Shown: positions 52,401-63,379 of the stretch, piece after piece | How positions within the stretch are numbered: the stretch's first letter is position 1 | How the letters are laid out: each line of letters opens with the position of its first letter | DNA from: Mytilus galloprovincialis | Lineage: Eukaryota > Mollusca > Bivalvia > Mytilida > Mytilidae | Direction of reading: 5' to 3' | Length of the DNA: 64,000 bases | NCBI RefSeq assembly: GCF_965363235.1 | Contig: NC_134843.1 | Location: 92,103,795 to 92,167,794, forward strand | The notes under the pieces: model-generated | Told to the model about the DNA's origin: nothing | The model's database searches: none | The model's input: the letters and a program-made list of their open reading frames with translations, nothing else | Translations under genes and position numbers: made by a program

Positions 52401-53477
52401 AAAATGTGACAACAAGAAGAAAAGTGATTTAGTTGCTGATATATAATTGCCTGTTACGAGACCGTCAAAATTTGCTGCTAATGACAAATTATGAAATTAA
52501 AAGAAGGTCAGAGGATATGCCACAAAGGAAACGAGTTCATCGTTACAAAGTGAAGGAAAATTGCTTTCTTTTTTATTTATAAAAAACAGTAATTGATCCA
52601 GACACATTACCCCAAAAGGGATTAGAAACATGCACGCCCATAATTCCAGTTTATATCTTGTACCGCATATAAATAATTTTTAAATTTGGTCTCGTCTTTC
52701 AATGGACAGGTACGGTGTTATATATGTTGTACTAATCGAATTGATAAATTTCCTTGATATTTCGTCAACAGGTTGTCTGGGCTGATAGTACCAAACTTGG
52801 GTGTGCCGTAGGAAGTTGTGCATCGATGACCAATTTACCTTCTTACTTCCAGAATGTGAAATTTGTAGTATGCAACTATGGACCAGGGTGAGTTTTACGA
52901 TTTATTTAGATAACAATGTTCATAGACATATAATTTACATATCCTTTACATACTATTAAGTGTTACTATGCATTTTTGTATACGTGTGAAGTATTTTTGC
53001 ATACCATGACACTCAGTATCACATTTAGCCCTTATTAAATATTTGTATCATTTCAATGTCATTCCAATTACCTCAAAAACATAAATTGTTACCCATTTTT
53101 AATGAGCAACTGAAATAAAAAAAAAAGTTAAAATTGTACCATCCGTCTCTGAGTGGGAAACACTTGATTTCGTTGAAAGTAACAAATTAAGAAATAAATT
53201 AATAAACATGTGTTGTCAACATTGGCAAATGGGGATTTACAGATTTTCAAATAGTTGTTTAATTAACAATCTACGCCAAAAAGCAAGTACATATAATGTA
53301 GATGGATTTTTCTTGATCGATTTCTTAATCTTATATAGTTCAAACTTGGTAAAAAGTAGCTTTGTAACAATTCCTTAATTTTGCAGCGGTAATTACAATG
53401 GTGTGAAACCTTATGAACAAGGCACACCAGCCAGCACTGACAATGAATCATCAGGAACATCCGGCGGCTGTAAATAG
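49424..53477 (+). CDS. Secreted CAP-superfamily protein (CRISP/SCP-like)
   Basis: Five exons join in phase into 228 codons: 49424-49666, 50858-50987, 52169-52275, 52772-52887, 53387-53477. A signal peptide ([20 protein letters not shown]) is followed by a short pro-like segment and a CAP domain from about residue 60 to 205. The CAP hallmarks are [11 protein letters not shown] (His), YYVGENLY (Glu), [17 protein letters not shown] (CAP1) and [13 protein letters not shown] (CAP2). The tail is Ser/Gly-rich and ends SGGCK. The Cys-rich CRISP hinge and ion-channel regulator domain are absent, so it is a single-domain CAP protein. Family role: extracellular, with sterol or protease-like functions proposed; the precise role here is unknown. 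Haemolymph, mantle or immune expression is plausible. A 3'UTR intron may follow. Confidence 0.93.
51863..52144. repeat. Foldback element: 130-bp arms in CAP-gene intron 2
   Basis: The left arm (51863-51994) and right arm (52015-52144) are near-perfect inverse copies (GGTTAGCTTGCTTGCTAGCT against AGCTAGCAAGCAAGCTAACC), with about 20 bases of AT-rich loop. The right arm ends about 25 bases before the exon 3 acceptor. It is a foldback MITE or a local inverted duplication. The pre-mRNA would contain a long hairpin beside the splice site. Confidence 0.85.
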
Positions 53478-53739
53478 AAAGGTAATTTGGGTTTTAAAGT
53501 CATTTTGCATTCTTTCTGCCTTTACCAATTTTTACCCTATATGCATTTGTACATTATCTACAGAAAAAAAAAACATTCGAATATGTTCTAAATGACTTAT
53601 TTGGATTTTATTTTATTTCTTTTGAGTTTATTACTATCGTTATTAGGCAATTCATTTCATGTACTTTTTCTTGAATATTATTATTTAGATACACGTAAGA
53701 CAAATCAGGTTTGATTTAATTAAGATATCAGGATGAAGA

Positions 53740-53850
53740 GGGGAATTTGTCTGTTTGTCTTTTTAATTTTTAGCCATGGCATTGCCAGTTTATTTTCAAT
53801 CTATGTGTTAGATTGTCCCTCTGGTATCTTTCGCCCCTCTTTTATACAGA
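53740..53850 (+). repeat. RT-element tail fragment
   Basis: GCCATGGCATTGCCAGTTTA and GTCCCTCTGGTATCTTTCGC recur at 58975-59040 and, in reverse, at 55425-55500. It lies in the presumed 3'UTR intron of the CAP gene. Confidence 0.7.
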
Positions 53851-54258
53851 AATTATAAAAAAAACCAGTAGTGTATTCTCACAAAACTATACACGTACGA
53901 AAAGTAACAAAAACGGTAAAATAAAAATAAACATACATAAAATAGTTCGAGAAACACGACCAACAATCATGCTTTTTAAAATTTTATAAAGCATACAGCA
54001 CAAGACCATTATGGGACATATCATACCGATGAAAAGTTGTTCTCGACAAAAATGTTCCCATAACGACTACACACTATATGCCAATAGGAAATACTATTGT
54101 TCAATACGACATATGTTTAATCATAAAACTTCAAGTCTTATACACTGAAATCAAGATCTAATATGTATATCAAACATGGAATTTTCTACAGATTTGTCTC
54201 ACACACATATTTTTATACATTTCGATTAAATCTTAATAATATATATTTTATATTGTAG

Positions 54259-54375
54259 AATAAGCAAGCAGTGTACAAAATGGTTTGTTAAAACCTGACG
54301 GCTGGACATAAAATGGTTACTCTCTTTTATATTTTTCCGAAACCTTATAATTAAAATCTTTTACGCATTCTGTAA
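54259..54375 (+). other. Tentative 3'UTR exon of the CAP gene
   Basis: The stop codon is followed by a donor-like AAAG|GTAATT (53482). An acceptor TATTGTAG ends at 54258 and an ATTAAA polyadenylation signal lies at 54350-54355. Only RNA data could confirm it. Confidence 0.35.
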
Positions 54376-55365
54376 TGTTTTTTGAATTATTATTGGTATA
54401 TAATTATAAATTAAAAGGATAATCAGAATGACAAAAGACAAAATCGACAGATCACCAGGTCACACCAACCACAAAATTTGATTCTCTAGAAAATTAGACA
54501 AAACATCAAACAATAGGTGAATCAGATACCCTGACATAATACAGGATCAGCATATGGCGGGAGTAAAACCGTATTCCTGTCCGCATACAAATCTCTTTTG
54601 TCTATCCTGATCACATGTCGTAAATGTAAAACACAAAAAACTCTACACAACCAAGGTACCAGCAATATGACAAACTAACCTGAACAAGGACACCATACAT
54701 GCAGGTTATCCTAGAATAGCCCACAATAACCCGCCCCACACAAAGCGATGTCTTATCTTTCAGTCAAATTCGTATAAAGGAAAACAAAATAACAGACACA
54801 TAAAAGTTTTAAAAAGTAAAGTTTCTGGCAAATTTTCAATAAATTTTAGACTAATGAGGGTTTAGGAGGATGTGCGGATACACTTTTTGGTATCCAATAC
54901 AGTGAAGGAATATAACATTTTTCCTCTTTTATATCAAAGTAAAATAAACCATACCTTATGTCAATGATTGGTCATGATTTCCTGTTTGGTAAGTATCAAA
55001 GGGTGAGTGTTCTTGTGAATTGTTAATACCCTATTCCCTTATCAAACAATTTTTGTAATTTGATTGACACAAAACAAAACATGAAATTCGGGGCTTTATC
55101 TGCGGGGAAATATATTGGCGGGGGAGTATGCAAGACGGTTAACTATTCTTTTATATAGAAAGAGGATTTTATTTGTACGTACTCTTAGCTTATCTTTTTT
55201 TTTTTTTAAATTTTTGCATCAAACTCAATCTGTCCCCTTTTTGCAGAAAACAAAACGGTAAGAGTTTTTTTTTTTTTTTTGTCTTTTAGCACACGATAAT
55301 AAAACGCCATTTATGAAAATGATGCAAAATGGATATCTGATATGGTAAAAAGAGCCCCTGATCAT
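54376..55365. other. Intergenic, no gene recognised
   Basis: AT-rich sequence with poly-T tracts (55195-55207, 55264-55280). Some phrases look like decayed repeat, but no reading frame or domain is recognisable. Confidence 0.5.
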
Positions 55366-55424
55366 TCATGGGTGAAACTTGAAAATATAATAAAAACACC
55401 TATACAAGTAAAAAAAAAGAGGGA

Positions 55425-56280
55425 CGAAAGATACCAAAGGGACAGTCAAACTCATAAATCTAAAATAAACTGACAACGCCATGGCTAGAAATGAAAAAGA
55501 CAACCAAAAAACAGCACACATGACACAACATAGAAAACTAAAGAATAAACAACACGAACCCCCCAAAAAACTAGGGGTAATCTCAGGTGCTCCGGAAGGA
55601 TAAGCAGATCCTGCTCCACATGTGGCATCCGTCGTGTTGCTTATGTGATAACAAATCCGGTAAATAGTCTAATTCGGCAGGTCACATTCATGAAAGGGAA
55701 AGGGGATTGTAGTTACGACGTAAGGAACATATCCGATATCATTTGTGAAACGTTATTCCATAACGGTCAACCAACTCGTGATGGCGTCCGTAAAATTTAC
55801 GAAGGGATGATTTCAACTTCACCATTTAGAACTCTTGGTTTAATAGCTTCCTTGTGAGCAGCAACCCTCTATCAAGAAAGTCATGATAGGAAATGCAAGC
55901 ACGGGAATATCGTATCAATTGGAAGATATATACCCCGTATGCAGGTACTGCTGGAATGTTGCTACTTAGAAATGGAAAGTTAAAAATTGGAAAGCTGAAA
56001 TCATCTCTTTTGTCGTAAAGTATTGTTTTCAACCGACCCTCATTGTCAATTTCTAGATGTAAGTCAAGATATGAGGCCAACTTAACTGTATCTGTGGTAT
56101 CTTTTATCTCTAGCTCGATTGGATAGATGCGTTCCATATAGTCACCAAATTTTGAATTATTTAGTGAAAGAACATCATCTATATAGCGGAAAGTAGAGTT
56201 AAAGGATATTGCTAACTTCTTATCTTTCTTCCTAAGAAGTTCCTGCAAAAGGTTTCCGCTATTACTAGAAGTTCCTAAAA
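55425..56280 (-). mobile_element. Reverse-transcriptase element, 3' part (copy 1)
   Basis: Read on the minus strand, a 140-codon RT fragment (56248-55826) leads through a frame-broken C-terminal region (KFYGRHHELVDRYGI-type text around 55800). The tail family follows (CTATTTACCGGATTTGTTAT, CACATGTGGAGCAGGATCTG, GCCATGGCGTTGTCAGTTTA). It is 5'-truncated. A second copy abuts it. Confidence 0.75.
55826..56248 (-). pseudogene. Reverse transcriptase fragment (FRYIDDVLS motif)
   Basis: A frame of 140 codons starts MQELLRKKDKKLAISFNSTF and carries the RT catalytic box FRYIDDVLSLNN. ASYLDLHLEIDNEGRLKTIL and LYDKRDDFSFPIFNFPF follow, then YGVYIFQLIRYSRAC and DFLDRGLLLTRKLLNQ. This is the palm-to-thumb part of an RT widespread in animal genomes. 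I suspect a Penelope-like lineage but cannot prove it. The start is arbitrary: upstream domains are missing and the frame breaks after 55826. Confidence 0.75.
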
Positions 56281-56289
56281 GATTTCCGC

Positions 56290-56870
56290 TATTAAACCAG
56301 AGAGGCGAAAGTTAACAGAGGACATCCAAACTCATAAGTCGAAAATAAACTGACAACTTCATGGCTAAAAACTAAAAAAGAAAAACCTAAAGAATATAAA
56401 CTCGAAATTCACCAAAAACTAGGGGTGACCTCATGTGCTCCGGAAAGGTAAGCAGATCCTGATCACATGTGGCACCCATCATGTTGCTCACGTTAGTAAA
56501 AACTCAGTAAAAAGTATTATTTGGTAGGCCATATTCGTTAAAGGGTACGATATTGTAATTGCTACTCAGGGAACATATCCGCTATCATATGTGAAGCGGA
56601 TATTCCATAACAGGCAACCAACCCATGATTGCATGCATAAATCTTACGAAGGGTTGATTTCAACTCTTAGTTTAATAGCTTCCGTGTGAGCAGCAACCCT
56701 TCATCAAGGATATCATGATAGGAAAGACAAGCCCGGGAATATTGTATCAATTGGAAGATATATACTCCGTATTCATGCGCTGCAGGACTATTGCTACATA
56801 GAAATGGAAAGATGAAATCATCTCTTATTGTCGTAAAACTTTGTTTTCAACCGACCCACATTGTCAATAC
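56290..56870 (-). pseudogene. Reverse-transcriptase element 3' part (copy 2)
   Basis: It repeats the tail and the end of the RT region of copy 1 in the same orientation (CTCCGGAAAGGTAAGCAGAT, GAGCAGCAACCCTTCATCAA), with more substitutions and deletions. No open frame remains. The two copies form a direct repeat of about 0.85 kb. Confidence 0.7.
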
Positions 56871-57509
56871 GTGTCTTTGACTACTTGTATGGCTTGCAAC
56901 CTAACTGCCGATATCAGAAATCATAATCAAGCTGTGGAATTTGTCAATATCTTATTTCCTTATTACAGATGATCATATGAATTGCACTCTTTATACCACT
57001 CGCTACACTTTGAAAATCATTTTGTTAATCTGTTCTTATTCCGAAATGTACGGATTATTTGCAAATCTGTGTTAATCAATCAGCAAACAGTTAATCAACT
57101 GCCTCTCACTTCGTTTGATATGATCATAAATAGAACATTTTGCAGTATCCAGTTAATAGTGATATATGTAAGTTCTCAATCTAAAAATGGATTAGCATGT
57201 ATGAGGTTTTGATGTTTTGATCACTATATCTATGGAAGTAACAAATTCGAGTAGACCCCATTCGTCGTGTCCTTTTATCAATTCTTCTTCATATGAGTAT
57301 AAGAACTAGCGATGGGAAATCTGGAAGCCAATGAGAATCGGTTCCTCTCGTCCCACATAACTGATATCTCATCGTTTTTACATTTTATGCTATTCAGATT
57401 TAATGTACTGGAATGCTTAACATGTTTAAATGTTTCTGTTCGAATGTTTTTGCACCGGCTTGGTTCTCTCCGTTTATTTATGTGTATACTTTAAGGGACC
57501 AGGCTTATA

Positions 57510-57890
57510 ATTTGATACGTCAGACACTCCTTTTGTCTACATAAGACTCACCAGTGACGCTCAGATCAAAATAGTTAAAAAGTTAAACAAGTGTAATGTT
57601 GAAGAGCATCGAGGACTCAAAAATTCCAAAAAGATATGCCAGATACAGCTAAGGTTGTCTATGACTGGGATTAGAAAATCCGTAGTATTTCGAATAATTC
57701 ATAATTTTGCAAACCCTAAATTAAAAAAAAAACCAAATGACCATATAAATGATATTCATATCAACACCGAAGTGCTGACTACTGGACTAGTGATACCCTC
57801 GGGGACAGACGTCCGCCATCATTGGCATCGACCTAGCGGTGTAAATAGTTACCAAAGGTACCAATCTTTACATGTGATACGCCAGATACA
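57510..57890 (-). mobile_element. Hammerhead-bearing repeat (retrozyme-like), about one 362-bp unit
   Basis: The motif GATACG(T/C)CAGA occurs at 57514 and again at 57876, bracketing a 362-bp unit. The unit includes CACCGAAGTGCTGACTACTG, which matches 61614-61650 in reverse, and a hammerhead-derived segment at 57516-57562. In that segment the core is mutated on the minus strand (CTGGTGA for CTGATGA, GACAAAA for GACGAAA). It looks like an inactive monomer with the start of a second one. Confidence 0.65.
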
Positions 57891-58375
57891 TAAGATATAT
57901 GTGACACATCTAAGCTACGAACCTGATATTTTGTTTTTAACAAAGAAGGCTGGACATAACTGTATGCAATATATTTCTATTTTTTTTTATTATAAACTTA
58001 AAGTACATAAAGTAAACATACTCGCTTAACCACTTTTATGGCATACCCACACAAAGCAATTGTCATTCTGTGAATATTGTATAGTTATTTCCATTAGTTA
58101 TATTTCGATACTTCATCAAACCTACATCAGATCTCCTAGTAGGTCTACATTTATTTTTCAGATGCACCTAGGGCGGCATTAAATTCTGATGAACGAAACG
58201 CACACTTTGAAAATACACACCAGGCCTCCACTGTTTAAATAAAATGACAAAAGAACCTTTAATACGATGTGTACATTTCACAAGTGGTTGTGGTTTATTT
58301 TACTGTTCAGTAATTTTGACCACTTTAAGACTTTTTCCGTGTGTCTTTTTATCTTTCTGTTACACATTTCTGTGT

Positions 58376-61300
58376 TTAAAACCGACCAGAAATGACAAGC
58401 ACTTTCCAATTGATTTTTACAGTAGGCTTATATGTTGTGTTTTTTACTTCTGTGACAAAATGTAAGGGAAAAGATTGGACAATTATAAGCATATTTAACC
58501 CCTGCCTGTCCCAAGCTAGGCTCGTATGATCCAGTTGTTGTCCTCGTTTGTATCGTCGGTCATATGACAGCTTTTCGTGTATAATTGTAGTATCAATCAT
58601 TACATTGGTTCTTCTCTATTGATTTGTTACACATTTTGTAATCCGTAGCCTATTATAACTAAATTACGATCTGGTTTTTGCAGATTGTTAAATGCTCAAT
58701 GTTTATTAAAATTTTGTCTCTAAAGATAATCATCTTATAGCAAATCATACAACAAAAACCAAAGATATGACCTGTGACCCAAATATAACAAACCGAATAA
58801 AACTCACCGCCGTGTTTGTACATACTTTGCACAACACGGCGGGTGCCACATTTGCAGCAGGATCTTCAGAAGCACCCGAGACCACCCCGGTATTCGGTAG
58901 GATTCGTCTTGCTCAGTTTTTTCTATGTTGTATTTTGTATACTGTTGTTTGTCCTTTTAGTATTTTCTTCTTTTTGCCATGGCGTTGCCAGTTTATTTTC
59001 GACTTAAGAGTTAAGATGTCCTGGTATATTTCGCCTCTTTTTAAAAAGATGAAACAGAAATGTGCAAAAAATAATATATGTATGTTTAACTCAGATAGTT
59101 TACAAGATAGACTTTGTAAATCACTTTTTTATTGCTATTTCAACAATTGTAGCAAACCGATGATTGATAAAGCTCTTTATTACTATATCTATAATACTTT
59201 CATATAATACAGAACGCTCGGTACTAAACTTTGTACGTATGTGCATGGAGACCACACTCAATTAAATCATTTGTAATATTAAATGCAAGCAGGTGACTGA
59301 TAAATGCTAAAAGAGGACGCACAGCTAGGAGATTTATTCGGATACTTATAATATCAGAACAATTTTTTCCGAATATTTTTTAGTTCAAAAGTAAATCATC
59401 TAACATGCATTTAGTGAGTCAACTATCTTAAACCTACCATCCTCAAAGTCTGTGTCCAGTACACCTGCAATTAAATATTTATAAATGTCGAAATGTTATA
59501 GTTTTATAATTGAACTAATGTTTAAAATTTATGAAATTTATGTTTTTGAAATATAAAATACAGACATTTCAATTCTATGAATTTACATTATCTGAAAATA
59601 TTGATACTAAAAAGCCTTATTCTTATTCAAATTTGTATTTGACTTTTCTTTATTTCTTTCTTTCTTTCTTTCTAATTGATATATATAGTCAACTTTAATT
59701 TTGTTTTCTTGTTTGCTAATATAATGCAACTTGGAGTCCTTTTGATGAAAGATGAATCAAATACAGTACCTCTTTTCTGTCTACGGTGAATGTTCAATGG
59801 TGTAACTTCAGCATACAGTGTCGTGTAGTCTTTACAAAACGACGCAAGCCTTTCTCCAGCTAAATCTTTGATGTCATCATATAGCATTGTCACAGGAATT
59901 ATCTTTAGGAAATGATCATGAACTTCAGTGGTAACACCCTGTGAAATGATAATATATTATGTCACGTTTTTTGTGCAATCGTTCCGTTTTGACAAACTAA
60001 GCAATGCGTTTATACGTCTGTATCTATTTTTTTTTTATTGCAAAAGGTTGAATATCTAGAAAACTATCTATCTTTAATATAAGTATATATTCATGTATAT
60101 GATTTTGTGCAAGCATAATATGTGAGTATATTGTTTTCTTTGTTGCCTGTGACTTCGCTATTTATAACACTTATCTTTGAAGAATAAATCAGGCAAACAT
60201 CGTGCACAACGATAAAACTGCGCTGTCAAAATAGTGTTACGGATACATATCATGCATATTGCATTACTATTTATTTTTTGAAATTTAAAAGGGAAAGATT
60301 GTATGTTTAATGAAAGGTATATGAAGCTTGAACGATAAGACTTACAATTCTGTACTTTTCGTCTGTTCCCATAGGAACGGGTGTTTTTGTTAAGATGCAC
60401 GCTTTCCTGTTAATGTTCTTAAGTACTCCGTAACCCTGAAATATCAATGACACGAAGTATTTCTTCACACATTAAATTACAAGCTGCACATTTTTCATGA
60501 ATTTTATATAATGACGTTTTAATCATTAAAAAATAGAACGAATGTATATATTTTACTATAAATATAAATGCTGAATAGATATTATAAATCCGGATGTAAA
60601 GGTTGAATTGTTATTATGACTGTAGATCTAAGGCTGACGTATCACCATGTTAGATTTAATTTTTCACAGAAATTCATATGCTGTGAACTTTAGAAACATA
60701 GATAAAAATAAATTTCTATTTCCTCAGCACCGTTATATGTCATATATATTTCCTACATGGCACGATATTTAAGAATTTTGTGTTTTGAATTACGATTTTC
60801 TTAAAATAGCTGTGCTGCTTACACATGTTACAAGGGAGCCATTATGCATAGATTTTTTAATAGAAAAATACAACCCTACATAAGTTTAACAGACGCCATT
60901 CAATTTGGTTGAATGGTTTAAATATCTATGTCAGAGATGATACGAAATGTGTCACTAGTAGACACATCTCTGGCTATGACTTAAGGATGTACTTAGGAGA
61001 GGTTAGGTGAAAATTAATAAATTAAGAAGTTAAAATTGATACTATAACCTGGAAGAGCATAAATTAAGGATAAATATAAGCTAAAAATATCTATAGGTCA
61101 TGGACCCCCTTTTCGAGATATTTGAGATTTAAAATATGGCGGGAAAAGACTGACTCGGACTTTTACCTTATATTTGCATTGGTATTATCGGGTCTCAAAC
61201 AAAAGAAAGAACATTAAGAATCTTCTAAAAGTTTGGTAAATGACCTTTCATAAGGTATTAAATCTTATATGAAAAAATAATTGGGTGTTATGGGGCAAAA

Positions 61301-63255
61301 TATTTTTCATTGTGTTGTATGGCAAAACACCAAGTCCGAGTCCGAAAATTTGACACAAATTCTAAAACCTCACCTAAGTACACCCTTAACTTAATGCAAC
61401 TTGTTACATAATAACTTCTTTCAATGAATAACAAAGCAAGTGCAAAGCATTGGGAATGAACCATTCTTTCGAAACAACCCCATTTTTCATGTTCGTGTTT
61501 ATCAATTTTTAATTTTCCATATGCTGCTGTTTTTTGTGTCTCTCCTCGTTACTATACTTTGGTTATGATGTTTTTCTTCACTTTTCTTTTTGTTGCCCCT
61601 TACCATGTTATCTATATCACAAGCCCAGTAGTCAGCACTTTTTGTGCTGACATGCATTTTCATTGATATATGGTTATATTTATAAATTTACTGTTTACAA
61701 ATTTTTTAATTTTTTTAAATACTTAGACTTTTTTACCTCTGGCATAGATTACCTTATTTGTATTTGGCAAAACTTTTAGGAATTTTGGTCCTCAATGCTC
61801 TTCAACTTCGTACTTTATTTGGCCTTTTTAACCTTTTTTGGATTTGAGCGTCACTGATGAGTCTTTTGTAGACGAAACGCGCGTCTGGCGTATATACTAA
61901 ATTTAGTTCTGGTATCTATGATGAGTTCATTTCCTTTGTTCATTATTTATTGTTTACATTGCTGTGTGTGTCCTCTTACACATTTGTATTTAAAACATAT
62001 CTCGACAAAAGGTTGCTGTATTTGAAAGTTTAATACTTTATTCAACCGATTTTTAAAAACCAAAAATCTATGCATACCGTGTTATAATCATGGAAATTCA
62101 CTGTTTGTATGCCATTCTTGTATTTAGAAACATCACCAATGACTGCAATGACAGTTTTGTCCACCGTATCATGTATAACATCCATATGCACTTCCCGACC
62201 CTGATGATCAATTTCAATCAGATGATTTACCTACAGAAATGAACAATAGCAGTAATTTACCAATCATATGACTCATATGACAAACTTTTACTGTTTCTAA
62301 TCTTAATTCAAACAGCTGCAGTTCTCGTTCATAACACAGATATTTCAGATAATAAAACTTTGCGTATTGTAGAAAGCATTAAAAAGTCCACCTTTATCTC
62401 TTACACTCTCCTAATTTGAAAGGTGGAAGACACTTTAAGTTTTATGTAGGTAGTAAATAATAATGTTTTTAGCACTCATGTATGTTTTGTACATAACACT
62501 GGAAAACAATAATATGTCGCATTTTCTATGCATATCATGTACATATAATTATATGATATAGTTTTAAACAGAAAAATTGAAGAAACTGAAAATGGCTTCG
62601 GCATTTTTACGATTATAAACATCATATTCGCAATGGTTTTATATTGTACCAAATGGAATGATATGCGCTTGCAATCTAAGTGAAGGAATATGGATATTTT
62701 TTCTGAACTGAATTACATATCAAAGCAATTTTCAACAATTCCAAAAGTCTTAAGTAAACTATCCGAAGCTTACACGCAAAAGTGTGTCGTATTTGTTAAA
62801 CATTCTACTAATTATCAACATTAAACCAAAACTGCAATTTCATGAATTACGAATCATAATCCTTAAAACTGAAAAAGAAATATCCAAAACCACTTCGTCG
62901 TAACAATAGGAATTAATTTCGTAATACAAACAGGGGCCTTAACGCATCATTTTATCTCAACATTCGCAATTATATACCAAAAAGCTTTTTATAGCTTTTT
63001 CCAACTGAAAAAAAAATGATTTTGTGAATAAATTTTATACTGTTGCGACTTCATAATATTTATTGTTGGTGCTCGAAGCGAAATAGTTCAAAAGCCAAAT
63101 TAGAATGCAAAGTTGAAGAACATGTCTCTTATTTTCATTTTGATCAGGTAATCTCAGTAAATGAATATTATCAAACAAAATGAAATAATACTGACTTCAG
63201 GTGCAGTTTCCACGTACACAACCAGCAGTATGGATAATGCCACTTCAATTTTCAT
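58376..63255 (-). CDS. BRICHOS-like secreted prepropeptide with furin site
   Basis: Six exons join in phase into 190 codons: 63255-63196, 62230-62078, 60435-60346, 59938-59770, 59464-59438, 58449-58376. The signal peptide is MKIEVALSILLVVYVETAPE. The BRICHOS-like region (about 35-145) has alternating strands (KTVIAVIGDVSKYKNGIQTV, NFHDYNTGYGVLKNINRKAC). It also has a pair of Cys (84 and 136, in KAC and SFCKDYTTLYAEV), as expected for the domain's disulfide. RRQKR at 153-157 is a perfect furin site (R-x-K-R). Cleavage would release residues 158-190: an acidic start (VLDTDFEDE) and a basic, strand-like end (KPTVKINWKVLVISGRF). Exons 1-4 are well supported. The 27-bp exon 5 and the last exon are weaker but keep phase and give a stop. 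Analogy: BRI2/ITM2 and arenicin-type precursors. Confidence 0.7.
58835..59045 (+). repeat. RT-element tail fragment
   Basis: ACACGGCGGGTGCCACATTT, and further on GCCATGGCGTTGCCAGTTTA, match the other tails in this window. It lies in the last intron of the BRICHOS-like gene, opposite to gene direction. Confidence 0.7.
59651..59673. repeat. (TTTC)n microsatellite
   Basis: Five to six TTTC units in the intron after the 169-bp exon. Confidence 0.85.
61610..61935 (+). mobile_element. Hammerhead-bearing dispersed repeat (retrozyme-like), copy 2
   Basis: It begins near CACAAGCCCAGTAGTCAGCA (shared with 57770-57800 in reverse). It runs through CAATGCTCTTCAACTTCGTA to the hammerhead and on to GGTATCTATGATGAGTTCAT, the same end as the copy at 39300-39560. 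It lies in the 1.6-kb intron of the BRICHOS-like gene, on the opposite strand. Confidence 0.8.
61848..61891 (+). ncRNA. Type I hammerhead ribozyme, all core positions intact
   Basis: CTGATGA (61854-61860) is followed by stem II GTC-TTTTGTA-GAC (61861-61873) and GAAA (61874-61877). Stem III ACGCGCGT has a two-base loop, or is a dimer palindrome, and the NUH triplet is GUC. Predicted cleavage is after 61885. Stem I pairs GCGTCA (61848-61853) with TGGCGT (61886-61891) over 6 bp including two G-U. Every catalytic-core base is conserved. Such short stem III hammerheads often work as dimers. Confidence 0.85.
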
Positions 63256-63338
63256 GATCCCGTAGAGTGTAACAGTTTGCAATACTGGAATTGAAAAAAT
63301 ATTAAAAATATGTCATATTCATATAACGAAAGCAAAAG

Positions 63339-63346
63339 CTTATATA
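63339..63346 (-). promoter_or_regulatory. TATA box of the BRICHOS-like gene
   Basis: TATATAAG on the minus strand, about 84 bases before the start codon. It fits a transcription start near 63310 and a 5'UTR of about 55 bases. Confidence 0.5.
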
Positions 63347-63379
63347 TTATTGCATATTCGGAACTAACACTTCAACAAA

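Noticed and set aside
57655..58029. 124-codon plus-strand frame
   Set aside because: It overlaps the hammerhead-type repeat read in the opposite direction and has no domain.
58160..58215. CTGATGAACGAAACGC as a further hammerhead
   Set aside because: Stem II is missing altogether and the downstream strand cannot form stems III and I. At most it is a deleted relic.
58767..59207. 146-codon plus-strand frame
   Set aside because: It consists of the dispersed RT-element tail with adjoining sequence. The same text is broken by stops in other copies.
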